Source of the DNA: Eleusine coracana subsp. coracana
Taxonomy: Eukaryota > Streptophyta > Magnoliopsida > Poales > Poaceae
Direction of reading: 5' to 3'
NCBI GenBank assembly: GCA_032690845.1
Contig: CM064434.1
Span: 4,032,108-4,096,107 of the forward strand
DNA length: 64,000 nucleotides
Part shown: one piece after another, positions 47,568 through 58,205 of the stretch
How positions within the stretch are numbered: the first letter of the stretch is position 1
How the letters are laid out: each line of letters starts with the position of its first letter
The notes under the pieces: generated by a model
Database searches by the model: none
Seen by the model: the letters and a program-made list of their open reading frames with translations, nothing else
Told to the model about the DNA's origin: nothing
Position numbers and translations under genes: made by a program

Positions 47568-49835
47568 TAGAGGAATATAAAAAGTATGTGTCATTGAAGT
47601 TGGACAATTGATTGCTAGGGACAGTTTTTGTAGCAGCCGGAACAAGATTCTCTGGTATTGGAGGCGAGCATCAAAATAGGTGTAACGACACCATTGATAG
47701 GAAGCGGCTGCAGTTTCTGTAATTGATTAGGTAGCGGCATGGCCTTGCCTCCGTAGCTAAGCGACTCGTGCAAACCGAAGTCTGATGGGGAAGATGAGGA
47801 GGAACAACGATCAGGATGCACATTTTTTTGGAGGATCGGATGGTGCAAATAAGGAGACGTGGTTGCATAAGAGAAAAGAGAAATAAGAGTTAATGATATT
47901 TAGTGGGTTACATTTTTTAAAGATATATAGATTTGGATCACGAATAGAATGTTTTGGCTCCATTAAACTCAATCGTGCAATTAAGAACTACAAAGCGTTT
48001 GCATGGTTTCGCTTCCTTGAGAGGCAACTCTGCGATGAATCTCACCTCAGCATGGCCCGATTTTGTGACTTGCATTCGGCAAAATGATGCTGACATTGTG
48101 AATGATGTAGTTAAATGCAACTAATGTCCATCACAATCTGTCCCTTGTTTCTAGCTCTCCACAAGAACTGCTTCTCCAGATGGATTGCTTCACACCTACA
48201 GCCATTGTGCACGTCGTTCTCTCCAGATGCAATCTGAACAATGAATTTACAATCACTTCACGTAAAGAAAAAAGTAGACTGCTAGTCAAACGCGAATTAC
48301 TCCCAATAGATGCTATAGGAAACAACCGATTTGACACTGTTGAATGTGCCTCGCTTCGTTTAGATGCGATTTGGATCCTTGTATCGTCGCGCGTTGTATA
48401 CGTCCGACACGGCAACAACTCCTCGTACTGTGCATGGCAGCTGTAGTGGCCTATGCAACTGTTAGACAGATTAATGTTTCCATAATGTCTCCGGTCTCCG
48501 ACATCACCTTGACCAGGTTGTCGTCGCCATCTTTCCTTTCTCTCTCGTTCGCCAAGGACTGCGCCCTCATGCTAACTCAGTCGTGGTGGGCCTGTGTAAA
48601 CCACGTCAATTCAGATCGGTAGAAGAAAGAGAGGAGGGGGATGGAGGAGTGATTAAGGGCCAGATTTCACATCAACCTGTGATCAAGGGTCAGATGTTTT
48701 GTTTTATTATAAGAATTTCTAGCCTATTTCTTTAATTTCTTAGGCACTGTATTGTAAATATCATCTCCTTTTATTATTAAATAGATAGATTTCATTAGTA
48801 TCATAAGTATTATATAGAGGTATTATAGGTATCATATGAACAATATAAGAATTATACCTTATAATAATAAGTTTATGATTTTCAAGTTTTTTAAAGAAAA
48901 AGAATTATCATGTGTTCTCCTTATCTCCTTTTCAATTCCTATCATGAGTAACAACTAAGGTTTGAATCATCCAGCGGTGGTAGCCCATGATTACGATTAT
49001 AGGTGCAATGCGAGCGCGCGTGCTAGCTTCGCGATCTCGTCACAGTGGAGCTAGAGGCCTAACAAATTCCTATGTTAGGATATGGGGTCTTTCGACGAGC
49101 TCGCACGACTGAGAATGGGCAAGATCCAACAAACTTGTGTAACTTAGCAACAAGCTTGCACGCAGCTGAGGCAGGGGAAGGTACAGCGGCCTCACGAACT
49201 TGAGGTTGGGAGCGATCTAGCGAGCTCTCCTGCTTGTGAGGAAACGGAAGATTCAGCCAGGTAAGAAGTAAATTCTATTAGAGGGGCAGATTCGATGAGC
49301 CATGAACATATTTCAGAATTAGAGAAAGAAAGGAATATTCATCATAATGTTTTGAAATTAACTCATAAATTAGCCGTTAATTATAATTAATGTAATCTCA
49401 AATAAATGGTTAGATCTTAATCATGATACTTTAATTTTACATGTATCATGGACCTACTATAAAGATGCTCAATGATTATTGGTTTTTTTCTTACTATTGA
49501 TTTCAAAATAAAGATTGGACTGATTTCCAAATAAAAATCAACACTCAAATTGGAAAATTCAGTAAAAAAAAACCTAGCGTATCTGATTTTGATATTTTGT
49601 TTAAGCGAAATGACGAGTGATGAACTTCCTTTTCCAACGACGTTAACCCTAAACTGCATGCAGCCGGTGTTTGGATTCGCACAGTCAAGGGGTGAAACGT
49701 AAGGCAGGACGAACTGGAGTCGGCGTGCTGCTCTGCTCCGATCGCCCACACACGGGAAACGCGGCCGACGCCCTCGATCGGCCGAGTACGAGTCTCAGTC
49801 GGATCCGTCGATTGATACCTACTAGTCCGCACGCA
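47568..49835. other. Intergenic, nothing recognised
   Basis: About 2.3 kb. Short open frames at 47615-48450 lack known motifs. 48700-48900 is very AT-rich with tattata/gtatcata repeats. No gene or RNA is supported. Confidence 0.45.
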
Positions 49836-49839
49836 TGCC

Positions 49840-50080
49840 TCGTCCCGGCCTCTGGCGTGGCCATCGCCTGCCTGCCGGAGACGACGGCGGGCGAGAGGGA
49901 GGTGGGGGGAGGAAGCGGAGTGCGCGGTGTGCTTGGAGAGTTACGCCGTGGGTGACGCGATCAGGACGATGCCCTGCGACCACGAGTTCCACGAGACCTG
50001 CATCTTCGGCTGGCTCTGCGTCAGCCGCCTCTGCACCGCAACCACCCTGGTCCTTGGTACTACTACGCGCGCGCCGCCAC
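49840..50080 (+). pseudogene. Partial RING-H2 pseudogene
   Basis: A diverged copy of the RING gene at 50377. It reads ALPETT-like sequence (VAIACLPETTAGERE), then after a frame change ECAVCLESYAVGDAIRTMPCDHEFHETCIFGWLCVSRLC in pieces. The last two zinc-binding positions of the C3H2C3 pattern are destroyed: CPLC in the neighbour is CTAT here. It is truncated and frameshifted, so it is not expected to be an active ubiquitin ligase. Confidence 0.78.
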
Positions 50081-50199
50081 CGTTCGGCCCACGCGTCGTA
50101 CGTGCCCCGGGCCAGGCCGGCCGGACGACACGCTGACTGAAGCCCATCCTCGACCCGAGGATGACAGAATCGTGTTCCGAACTCCGATCGGCACGTACG

Positions 50200-50226
50200 C
50201 CCCCCCCCCCCCCCCCCCCCCCCCCC
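50200..50226 (+). repeat. 27-base C homopolymer
   Basis: An uninterrupted run of cytosines in the leader of the RING gene. It would code for proline if translation began at 50161. It is long enough to be an assembly or sequencing weak point. Confidence 0.85.
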
Positions 50227-50376
50227 AAGCTAGCCGAGTGCGACTCTGAAACTGACTCGTCGACTAGTACAACAAATATACACGGCTCACCACACACCTC
50301 GTCATCATCATCAAATCAAAACACACCCACACCAGAGCCTCGCGCATCTCTTCTCCACGTCCACGCCGCTAGACCG

Positions 50377-50913
50377 ATGGAGGAGGAGCACGGCGGCGCC
50401 CCTGATGCAATGACGGCCGCATCCGCACGCCAGGCTGCCGTGGCGCGTATCGCGCGCAGGTTGTCGTCGATCTTCCCGTTGCTGTCCTCGTCGGTCTCAC
50501 CGGACGGCACCATCACGTTCTTCGTCGTCGGCATCCACCGCCCCGGCGACGATACGTACGACGACGCCTACAGGAACGGCGGGTTCGGCGCCGTCCCGGC
50601 CGCCGGCGAGGCCATCGCTGCTCTGCCCAAGTCCACGGTGGGTGGCGAAGAGAGCCAGCAGCAGCACGCGGCGAGGGGGAAAGCAACAAACGAGTGCGCG
50701 GTGTGCTTGGAGGGGTACGAGATAGGACAGGCTCTGAGGAGGATGCCATGCTCGCACGAGTTCCATGAGGATTGTATCTTCGACTGGCTCCGTGTCAGTC
50801 GAATGTGCCCGCTCTGCCGCTTCAAGCTGCCGGCGGAGACTGATGAAGAGGAGGACGAAGAGGAGGAGGAGGAAGAACATCATGACGACGACTATCATTC
50901 TTCGACGTGTTAG
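50377..50913 (+). CDS. RING-H2 (C3H2C3) E3 ubiquitin ligase candidate
   Basis: A single-exon protein of 178 residues from the ATG at 50377. An in-frame ATG at 50161 would add 72 residues, including the proline run from the C homopolymer, and is less likely. The RING domain at about residues 108-149 has CAVCLEGYEIGQALRRMPC, then H-E-F-H, C-IFDWL and CPLC, giving C-x2-C, C-x-H, H, C and C-x2-C in the right order. The Trp after the sixth ligand, usual for E2 binding, is present. Upstream of the RING is AIAALPK, typical of ATL/RING-H2 proteins. The C-terminus is an acidic tail (mostly Glu and Asp). No membrane segment, so it is probably soluble. The substrate is unknown. It is preceded by a broken tandem copy. 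Confidence 0.85.
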   Translation: MEEEHGGAPDAMTAASARQAAVARIARRLSSIFPLLSSSVSPDGTITFFVVGIHRPGDDTYDDAYRNGGFGAVPAAGEAIAALPKSTVGGEESQQQHAARGKATNECAVCLEGYEIGQALRRMPCSHEFHEDCIFDWLRVSRMCPLCRFKLPAETDEEEDEEEEEEEHHDDDYHSSTC

Positions 50914-50989
50914 CGTCGCTGTGATTTCTGTTTGTACAGTGAGGATGGTAAAAAAAAAAACAGTCGAGTTGCAAAAATGAATTGTGAAA

Positions 50990-51180
50990 TCAAGATGATG
51001 GTCTCTCTCTGCACGTACTACATGGCACTTCTGCAGTGGTTCGGAAAAAAAAAACTGAAAAAGCAAAAATCAAAAAGTAACGAGGCGCTCATCGATTTTG
51101 GTTGGTTGTGGGTAGAAACTTTTGTGGGTGAAAACAGAGCAATATTTAGAGAGGGCATCGGTTTTCAATGTATAATAAAC
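50990..51180. repeat. Flank shared with the region before cysteine-rich gene 2
   Basis: aactgaaaaagcaaaaa, gggtagaaacttttgtgggtgaaaacag and the gaattgt-aaat-aaga-ga block recur at about 57810-58000. There they lead directly into the gttagttgat-tagcaggaatttaaac block before gene 2. Here, that block resumes only at about 55619. The 51.2-55.6 kb segment therefore interrupts a duplicated flank. Confidence 0.65.
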
Positions 51181-51227
51181 TCCCACCATTAAACGTACTA
51201 GCCATTATCTTGGCATTTATATATGTT

Positions 51228-51230
<3 letters not shown>

Positions 51231-51296
<66 letters not shown>
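51231..51296. repeat. (AT)n microsatellite
   Basis: 66 bp of uninterrupted AT dinucleotide (about 33 units). It marks the left edge of the inserted segment described next. Confidence 0.95.
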
Positions 51297-51299
<3 letters not shown>

Positions 51300-51399
51300 A
51301 ATGCTAAATCACACCCTGCGTGTGATATATTAAGTCACTCTCCTGAGCAAGTTAGAAGCAGCGTGGCTCTACTGCAAGGGCTGGTGTGACACCCACCGA

Positions 51400-54000
51400 G
51401 ACAGCATTTAACCGGGTTTTTCCTATACTGGTTCAGCTAATTGATTGGCATGTATTAATCATCTCACAGATTGGGCAATATAATGGGATATATCTCCATT
51501 AAAATAATGGAAGATTAACACTCGATCAAGGGGCAAATAGCTGGCAAGAATACATGTATGAATTTAATAATTCGTAAGAATAAAAACTAGTCACATGTTA
51601 TATGAGAATATTAACTATTTTATGCAGCTAGATATATTGTACAATAAAACTATGCATGTATTCTGTCCTCTAATTTTACGTGTGTAAAAGGTTAGCACCT
51701 CTAAACACAAAAGGTGATCTGATTTGAACAAAGAAACTAGTTACTTTTAGCATTTTAGATGTGTGTATATTATGTCGACTCGTCACGGATTGTGAGGCCT
51801 ATTTAGGCCTGCCTCAAAGCCTGCTTGATCGTAGAATCTGAAATACTTTGAGAATTGTAGCAGTGTTAAAAGGCAGAGTGCATCTAGTCACAGATTCATT
51901 GAAAATTTGAGGGTTAAGCCATCCACGTGCTATTGTAGTGCCGTGTTTGGATCCTATTTGTGGATACTTGACATAATTTATGAATAGTGCAACCACGATC
52001 ATAAAATATATATAGTTTTATGGTCACAACCTTAAATAGTATAAAATTATTTTGCAACTATAAAGGTTTTACATCACTAGTTGATAAGCACTTCTGCCAT
52101 CTTGATGGAAAATCATGTCATATAACCATAAAATAAAATAAACCTTGGAATCAAACATTTTGCTCCTTCATTAACCTCTGATAGCAAAAAAAAAACATAG
52201 TTTATGAATGTAAAATTTTAGAAGTAAGATTCCCTGATAGCAAATAGACAAGCGCATGAATGTAAAACACTATAGGAATTTATGATTAAAACAAAATATT
52301 ATGATTCATTATAATTTATTTTTATGATCCAGTGGATAATGATCATTAACAAACAACAATGTGTACACTCGGTTACACTCTAGAGAGCACATGAATCGAC
52401 AATCCAGCTTTTGTACTATATATTTTTACACTAGACTAAATGTGCTTGAGAATTTAGTCATTCATATATATATAAAGTCACTCCCCCGTACGGCCGTGCC
52501 ATGTAGGCACAAATAGGCCTGGTGTCTATGCGCCAACCATCAAGTCCAGAATAAACCAAACCATTTTTTCACTCAGCACCGAACAGGTCCACCCGTTCAG
52601 CTATTAATTGGCCAGCTTAATCAGCTACTAATTGAGGCATGGATTTCGGATTAGATCCATTAAAATAACGGAAGGTGAGCACCAAAGGTGCTCACGTGAA
52701 TATCTGAGCACAACGAACCTTCTATGCAGAGGATAAAAACCTACAATATGTGATCATATAAGATTAATTTTTTTGATAAATAAATATCACAAAGAGTAGA
52801 ACTATGGATGAGCGTAGAATTTTGTAGAATACAAACATATTTGAGCATAAAAAATAATTTGTTTCAAAATCGTAGCAGCAAATGCTAACATATTAGTTTT
52901 TAAATGGGCACGATTATGAGGTGCAAATTTTAGATGGTGTTGTGCATGGGCGTCAGAATTCTCATGCAAGTCATAAAACATTATCTTACAACATCAAGGT
53001 TTTACTATCCGGAGTTAATTAATAAGCTCATAAAAAATATTTGCATATAATTGTAAAATATTTTAAACTCAATGTCTACTGAATATCACGACCATGCATT
53101 CCACTCTGATAGAAAATATCTAATAGCAAGAGTCATAAAAAAACCTCAGCCATTTATTACTCTGATGGCATATATTATTGTGCGTGACAATTAAAACCTC
53201 GACTATTTGCTATCAGAGTAATCTGATAGCAAATATTCTTATATGCGACCATAAAAACAATAGTGGAATAAACAATGCATATACAGTTCTGAAGCATAAA
53301 CTCTTCACTCTAGTATAAAGCTTCATATCTAAAAAAAGGAAAGAAATGGAGAAGCTAGACAGGATGGATGAACGAAAATTCCTAATGCTTAACAGAAACA
53401 TCAAACATAATTTCCGTATTTTTAGCTGCATGTGACGCAGGTTGTGATTCATCCACCGACTAGACCACATGCAGATCCCCATTTCTGAATTTTTCTAATA
53501 GAAAAAAATACATGTGAACGCAAATAGTTCAAATCTAAACAATAAAAATTAGGTGGTGTTGCGTCTATATTTTTATTTTCAAATGGTGTTTTATGCACAT
53601 GGCAGAATAATAGCTAGTGGAGATAGTTAATATTTCAAAGACTTATTGCCATTGTGTGCAGATATTTGTTTTCATTGATTTCCAAAGTATCAGATTATAT
53701 ATTTTTGAGATTTGCTAATTCTCAAACTTTTGATAGGACAGTCATATTTTAAGCACAATTATCCCTCATAAAAAGTTTACAGTCACGAGTGCATATGCTC
53801 ACAAAAACCTTTTCATACAATTGAAAAATATTACTATTTATATGATCGCAAAACTTTAAAGCAAAATGTTATCTTGTTGACATAAGGATTTTACAATCAC
53901 GAGGTAAATAGGCTAGTGCATGATCATAAAAGGTTAAAATATTTGTGACTTCTCTACGGTTTTTAGGTCACAACCTATCTCAAAGATAGGCCATATTCAT
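51400..54000. repeat. Diverged ~0.9-kb direct repeats
   Basis: aaggttttac near 52063 and 52996 and aaggattttac near 53884 lie about 0.9 kb apart. Each follows a ttttgcaact/cttacaaca-type string and each is followed by ag-taa. tctgatagcaaa-like strings recur at 52180, 52233, 53103 and, as a palindrome, at 53204-53230. attaaaataa(t/c)gga-g-t-a-cac recurs at 51497 and 52662. This suggests two or three old tandem units. No coding potential is seen. Confidence 0.45.
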
Positions 54001-54479
54001 TCACGTTAGACCGAGACTCCAAAAAAAAAGGAAAAAATGATCATTGACTTACATCATGATATCTTAAAAAAGAAAAAATAAGTAAATCAATAGTTTTGTT
54101 ATCTAGACAACAGACACATATAGGACCATAGAACTTAAGTGTAATATTACCGGGAAATGGGGGAACCTGTAACATTGTTTGTTGTTTGTTAAAGTAATAT
54201 GTTTGAATCAAAATACCTTGATCATAAATATTTTTTAGGATGAACCAAAAACTATAATTTCTATGTGATCTAGTGTGAGATTCCAAATGACAAGTAATGA
54301 AGTATTTCAAAATCCAGAGTCATGCAACTGAGGCAAAAAAAAAAGAAGATGAAGTTGGTGTTAGACTATAAAAACATTCGCTATATTTGCTCCTTAATTA
54401 GCGTGATAACAATTAGTATAGCTTGTATATAATATAGTGTTCTTCTACAATATCATTGTATATGCAGACAAATTGACCA

Positions 54480-55335
54480 ACTCTCAATGTCCCTACAGCC
54501 TCATGTTGAGCATCGTCCTGACATCTCCTTTGCCAACATAGCCGTAATCAGTGTAGACTTCTTTTGGCCCAGAGCATGATCTAACCTGGACAGCAACAAA
54601 TTTTGTGACTGTTGTCTAACATATATATCCCTTCAAATTTTTAAAATGGTATATAGTCATCAGATGATTCAAAAATACTTATTTGTTTTGCTTGACAGAA
54701 TGAGACGATTCTTAACTATTAGAACTTGTTAATTACCACATATTTGAAAATGAGCTTGCTTCACCTGCACGTAAAACCTGTCGACGTATCAGTAAAAAGC
54801 ATTAATATAACATGATCTGAGCACACCAAAAAAAAAGAATAGGTCTATTAGTTATAAGAACATGCAGTTACGTTATCGACGCCGATCTATCCTAGAGCGT
54901 TTATTGCCCGTAATCCTTTCAATCGTATTGGTTATGCTGGCACCAACAGCACCCTCCGCCAGGGATGATTGACCGAAGACTGATTTGAATGATTCACGAT
55001 CTGCCAAAAAAAAGGAGAAGGATTTAGATATCTAGCCAAGAATGCAGCTGATGCTGACAGGGATTTAGTTGTTTTGATGGAGCTGTAATGATCGTTGCTA
55101 GCAAAGTGATTACCCCTGCCCAGCCTGGAGAAAAGATTGTTTTTTTTTTGCTATCAACATCGATTCCAACGAGAGATAGAAATGTAGCCATGTACCTTGC
55201 AACGTAAGAGGCTGCCAGGAGCATCAACACCGTCCCGTGCTGGAGGACAAAGAAATAAACTGCCACCGTCAAGATGGCCATGCACTGCCGTGCGGCAGTC
55301 TCAAAAACGAAAGACAGGACCTGAATGATGAGCAT
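54480..55335 (-). pseudogene. Exon-like fragments of an unidentified membrane protein
   Basis: Minus-strand pieces look like spliced exons. 55321-55024 begins after an AG acceptor with VLSFVFETAARQC, followed by hydrophobic segments (MAILTVAVYFFVL, VLMLLAASYVARYMATFLSL), perhaps two membrane helices. After tttttttggcag, 55003-54870 encodes DRESFKSVFGQSSLAEGAV and TNTIERI. 54585-54480 encodes VRSCSGPKEVYTDYGYVGKGDV and ends at a stop. I do not recognise the family. No start codon or full gene is visible, so it is a fragment or captured sequence. Confidence 0.4.
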
Positions 55336-55724
55336 ATTATACTATGTTAATAATGGAGTAATCCTGTCATAGGCCCATCAAAATACCATAAATAAATGAG
55401 TAATTGATGGATATTAAAAATGGAATTGATTGCCCTACGTCTGCATTAGATTTCTCTCTTGGTTTTTCGATTCCGGTTTTCCAACGGGTGGTCTTTCTTG
55501 GAGAGTGCGGGTGGTGTAGGGCTGGTGTGCTGGGTTGACTAGGGTGTGAAATATTATCTCACATACAGGGTGTGATATAGTACAGCTATATATATATATA
55601 TATTTGACGTTAACAAACATTAGTTGATGTAGCAGGAATTTAAACTTTTTTCTTTACTAGAGCAGGAAGTTAAACATAGCCAATAACAGTTTCTTCTTCT
55701 TCTCTAATCTTGTATTTATTTATA

Positions 55725-55733
55725 TATATAAAG
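55725..55733 (+). promoter_or_regulatory. TATA box of cysteine-rich peptide gene 1
   Basis: tatataaag about 60 bp before the ATG at 55792, followed by ggctcatgtgctcagccaca. The same arrangement precedes gene 2. Confidence 0.6.
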
Positions 55734-55791
55734 GGCTCATGTGCTCAGCCACAACATCTCTATTCGTACGACACTAACATAGAAGAAAGCC

Positions 55792-56164
55792 ATGGCCAAA
55801 TCACCAAAGGCAATCCTTCTCGCCACGACTCTCGTAGCCCTCCTCTATGCCACCCTGCATCTCCCGGTTCAAGGTATGTATATTGTTGCATCGGTTCCGT
55901 TATACTATATTGTACCCTTAGTAACGTATTCCTTGTGATAATGTCGTTGATCGATGGACTGTTATTGGTCGTGTAGCTGTGATGGAAGGCATTGTGACGG
56001 TGCAGGAGCCCAGCAAACTGGAGCAGGTGGCAGTGGCGACGAACGCGACGAAACTAGTGTGCCAGAGATGTAACTGTTGTATAGACTTGGGGGTCTGTTA
56101 TTCGACTTGCTGCTACTCTAAGTCGCAATTGGTGAGCTGTGGATGTGCCACATGTCTTGGGTAA
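55792..56164 (+). CDS. Small secreted cysteine-rich peptide, copy 1
   Basis: An 89-residue precursor in two exons. Exon 1 is 55792-55873 and exon 2 is 55977-56164. The GT-AG intron of 103 bp is phase 1. Residues 1-27 (MAKSPKAILLATTLVALLYA start) form a classic signal peptide, probably cleaved around residue 28. The mature part has an acidic/polar stretch with an N-glycosylation site (NAT), then a cysteine-rich end: CQRCNCC, CYSTCCY and SCGCATC, 11 cysteines in about 36 residues. It is likely apoplastic. The pattern recalls plant cysteine-rich peptides such as the grass MEG family, but I cannot confirm the family. The intron splitting signal and mature parts is usual for such genes. A paralogue lies 2.4 kb downstream. 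No toxicity or signalling role can be claimed. Confidence 0.8.
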
Positions 56165-57323
56165 TTGATTCCGCTTGAAGAAAATGAGGCGATGTACATC
56201 CAAAGTCTATATTATGGAAAGAGAAATGTCAATGGATCGTACACCGTAATCATAAGAAGAAATAAAAGGCAAAATCGACCTATTATTGATCATGCTTCAA
56301 TCGTTGCTATAGTGAATTTGTGTCACCGCGATGGCGTCGGTGCTACAGCCAGGACGGACCCAACATGGGACAAGGGTGTATAAATGCACACCCGATATTC
56401 TGCTAAAAGAATCTAAAAAATTATGTGTATAATACGTTGTATGCTGAAAATAGAATCTAAAATTGAGTTGTTTGAGCCTCAAACGGACACAAAACTGAGG
56501 GGAACTCAATTAAAATGGACTTTAGCATCATCTTTCTTCCATTGCTTGTGCTCACTTTGGTGATTTTATTGTACGTGTTGATTATTATGTACACCCAACC
56601 TGAAAATCTTGTGTCCGCCACTAATAAACATTTGTAGCATACTTTTCGCAATGTTTTTAGGTTATAATGGTTATCATGCAAAGATTATGAACATCCGATT
56701 TGAAAATTAGCATCCACAAACACAAGAATGAAATTCAATTTTGCATCAAGGAATAACAGTTATGAAAATCCAAGCAAGAAATCAGTTTTTGGTATTTGTT
56801 TTAAACAGGCTTTGTTTAGAACTTTCAAAATAGACAAGATCACTGCTGCACAAACCACCTACCTTCTTTGTTTATCTGGAACTTGTTGAACCAGGAATCA
56901 AACATGTGAGAAACAGAAGTATGGACATTTTTTTTGAAACAAAAATAACATTGTAAGATAAACTATAAGTATTTTACCAATAAGAAAAGATGGCCGATCA
57001 GTTCTTCACAGCCACAAAAGTAGCAATGGTTATTTCCCATGGCAGACCCATAATATGGCCAAAACTCGGACCAAAATAGGTGTAGACAATAACAATTAAG
57101 AGATAGCAGACACTAAGGCATCCCTCATTAATCAGTTTATCTTTTTTTAAAACAAATTAAACTCACTTTCATTCAAAGTCTCAAGTCATTTACATCCTAG
57201 ATGCTAGCATAAGACTGAGATTAGAAATATTTTTGCGTCTCCACCCCCAAGTCACCAGCGGTCTCTAGAAGATAATCAGTTAAGATGCTGTTTTTCAGTA
57301 CTAACCAATGAAATATCTGGGGT
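56165..57323. other. Intergenic between the two peptide genes
   Basis: The 3' flank of peptide gene 1 and AT-rich DNA. No gene, RNA or complete element is recognised. Confidence 0.45.
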
Positions 57324-57756
57324 TTTATTTTTGAGCAAATTTCAGAAAACTACAAGTATTTGGAAAAAACTATCAAGGAACTACAGATTTAAGGAGTAGT
57401 TTCAGAGAACTACATATTTTATGTACAGTTTCTCAGGGAACTACAGATTTTAGCTCTTTTCCCCGTAACCCTGACAAGTGGGTCCTAGTTGCACTCTAAT
57501 AAACATAAAACAGACAAATTATACACTCACAAATGTAGATAATAAATCATTTCGTTCTCCACTAATTCCAGCAATATGGACTCAATCCAAATGAGAAATA
57601 GGGGATCAACGGAAGAAATTGTATAATGCTAAAATCTGTAGTTCTCTGATAAATTGTTCATAAAATGTAGTTCTATGAAGTTGAATCTTAAATTTGTAGT
57701 TCCTTAATAGTTTTTCTAACATATCTGTAGTTCTTCGAAATTTACTCTTTATTTTT
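57324..57756. mobile_element. Mutator-like MITE with perfect 9-bp target duplication
   Basis: The body is 57333-57747 (415 bp), beginning gagcaaatttcagaaaactac and ending gtagttcttcgaaatttactc. The inverted arms match over most of their length. tttattttt is repeated exactly at 57324-57332 and 57748-57756. The short aactacag(a)t strings repeat many times inside. It is non-coding. The low complexity of the target leaves a small chance of coincidence. Confidence 0.8.
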
Positions 57757-57809
57757 CAATAGAGAACTGAAATTATCGGTTAAGATAATCAGTTATAATG
57801 AACTTACTG

Positions 57810-58010
57810 AGAATTGTAAAATGAAGACGATATCTTGCATGTGCACGGTTCTTTTGACTAGTATACGATGGTTCAGAAAAACTGAAAAAGCAAAAACAAA
57901 GTAATAAGGCACTCAGAGCGAGCAACGCAACACGATCCGTGAGCGGCAGAGAGTGATTGCGGGTAGAAAGTTTTGTGGGTGAAAACAGCACAATGCAAGA
58001 AGATATAGCA
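57810..58010. repeat. Duplicated flank upstream of peptide gene 2
   Basis: Partner of 50990-51180 plus about 55619-55680. It contains gaattgtaaaatgaagacga, aactgaaaaagcaaaaac, gggtagaaagttttgtgggtgaaaacag and two copies of atagcaggaatttaaac (58001 and 58030). It shows that the peptide genes were duplicated with several hundred bp of upstream DNA. Confidence 0.65.
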
Positions 58011-58130
58011 GGAATTTAAACGTTAGTTGATATAGCAGGAATTTAAACATTCATTATATAAAAAAAATCAGGAATTTAAACTTATCCAATAACTTTCTTC
58101 TCTCTTTCCCCCTTATTTTTTTCTGAAACA

Positions 58131-58140
58131 CTTTATATAC
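58131..58140 (+). promoter_or_regulatory. TATA box of peptide gene 2
   Basis: ctttatatac about 70 bp before the ATG at 58206, then aagagctcatatgttcagccacacca. It aligns with the core promoter of peptide gene 1. Confidence 0.5.
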
Positions 58141-58205
58141 AAGAGCTCATATGTTCAGCCACACCATATTCGTTTGTATAGTAACAAAAAAATAGGAAGA
58201 AAGCC

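Larger units (their letters stand above)
51231..55608. mobile_element. (TA)n-bounded insertion, ~4.3 kb, possibly Micron-like
   Basis: (TA)n tracts lie at both edges (51231-51296 and about 55585-55601). Just inside, the left reads ctaaatcacaccctgcgtgtgat. The right, read in reverse, gives ctatatcacaccctgtatgtgag, an inverted pair. The paralogous flank near 57.9 kb lacks this segment. Elements that sit in (TA)n tracts are known in rice as Micron, though those I recall are only a few hundred bp. The interior is AT-rich with diverged repeats and a gene-like minus-strand fragment. No transposase is recognised, and two separate small elements flanking unrelated DNA remain possible. Confidence 0.45.

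Noticed and set aside
48131..48622. Overlapping frames on both strands near 48.1-48.6 kb
   Set aside because: No motif, no splice structure and no supporting repeat; treated as chance.
51231..51296. (AT)n tract as a CRISPR-like or satellite array
   Set aside because: Simple dinucleotide microsatellite with no spacers or longer unit.
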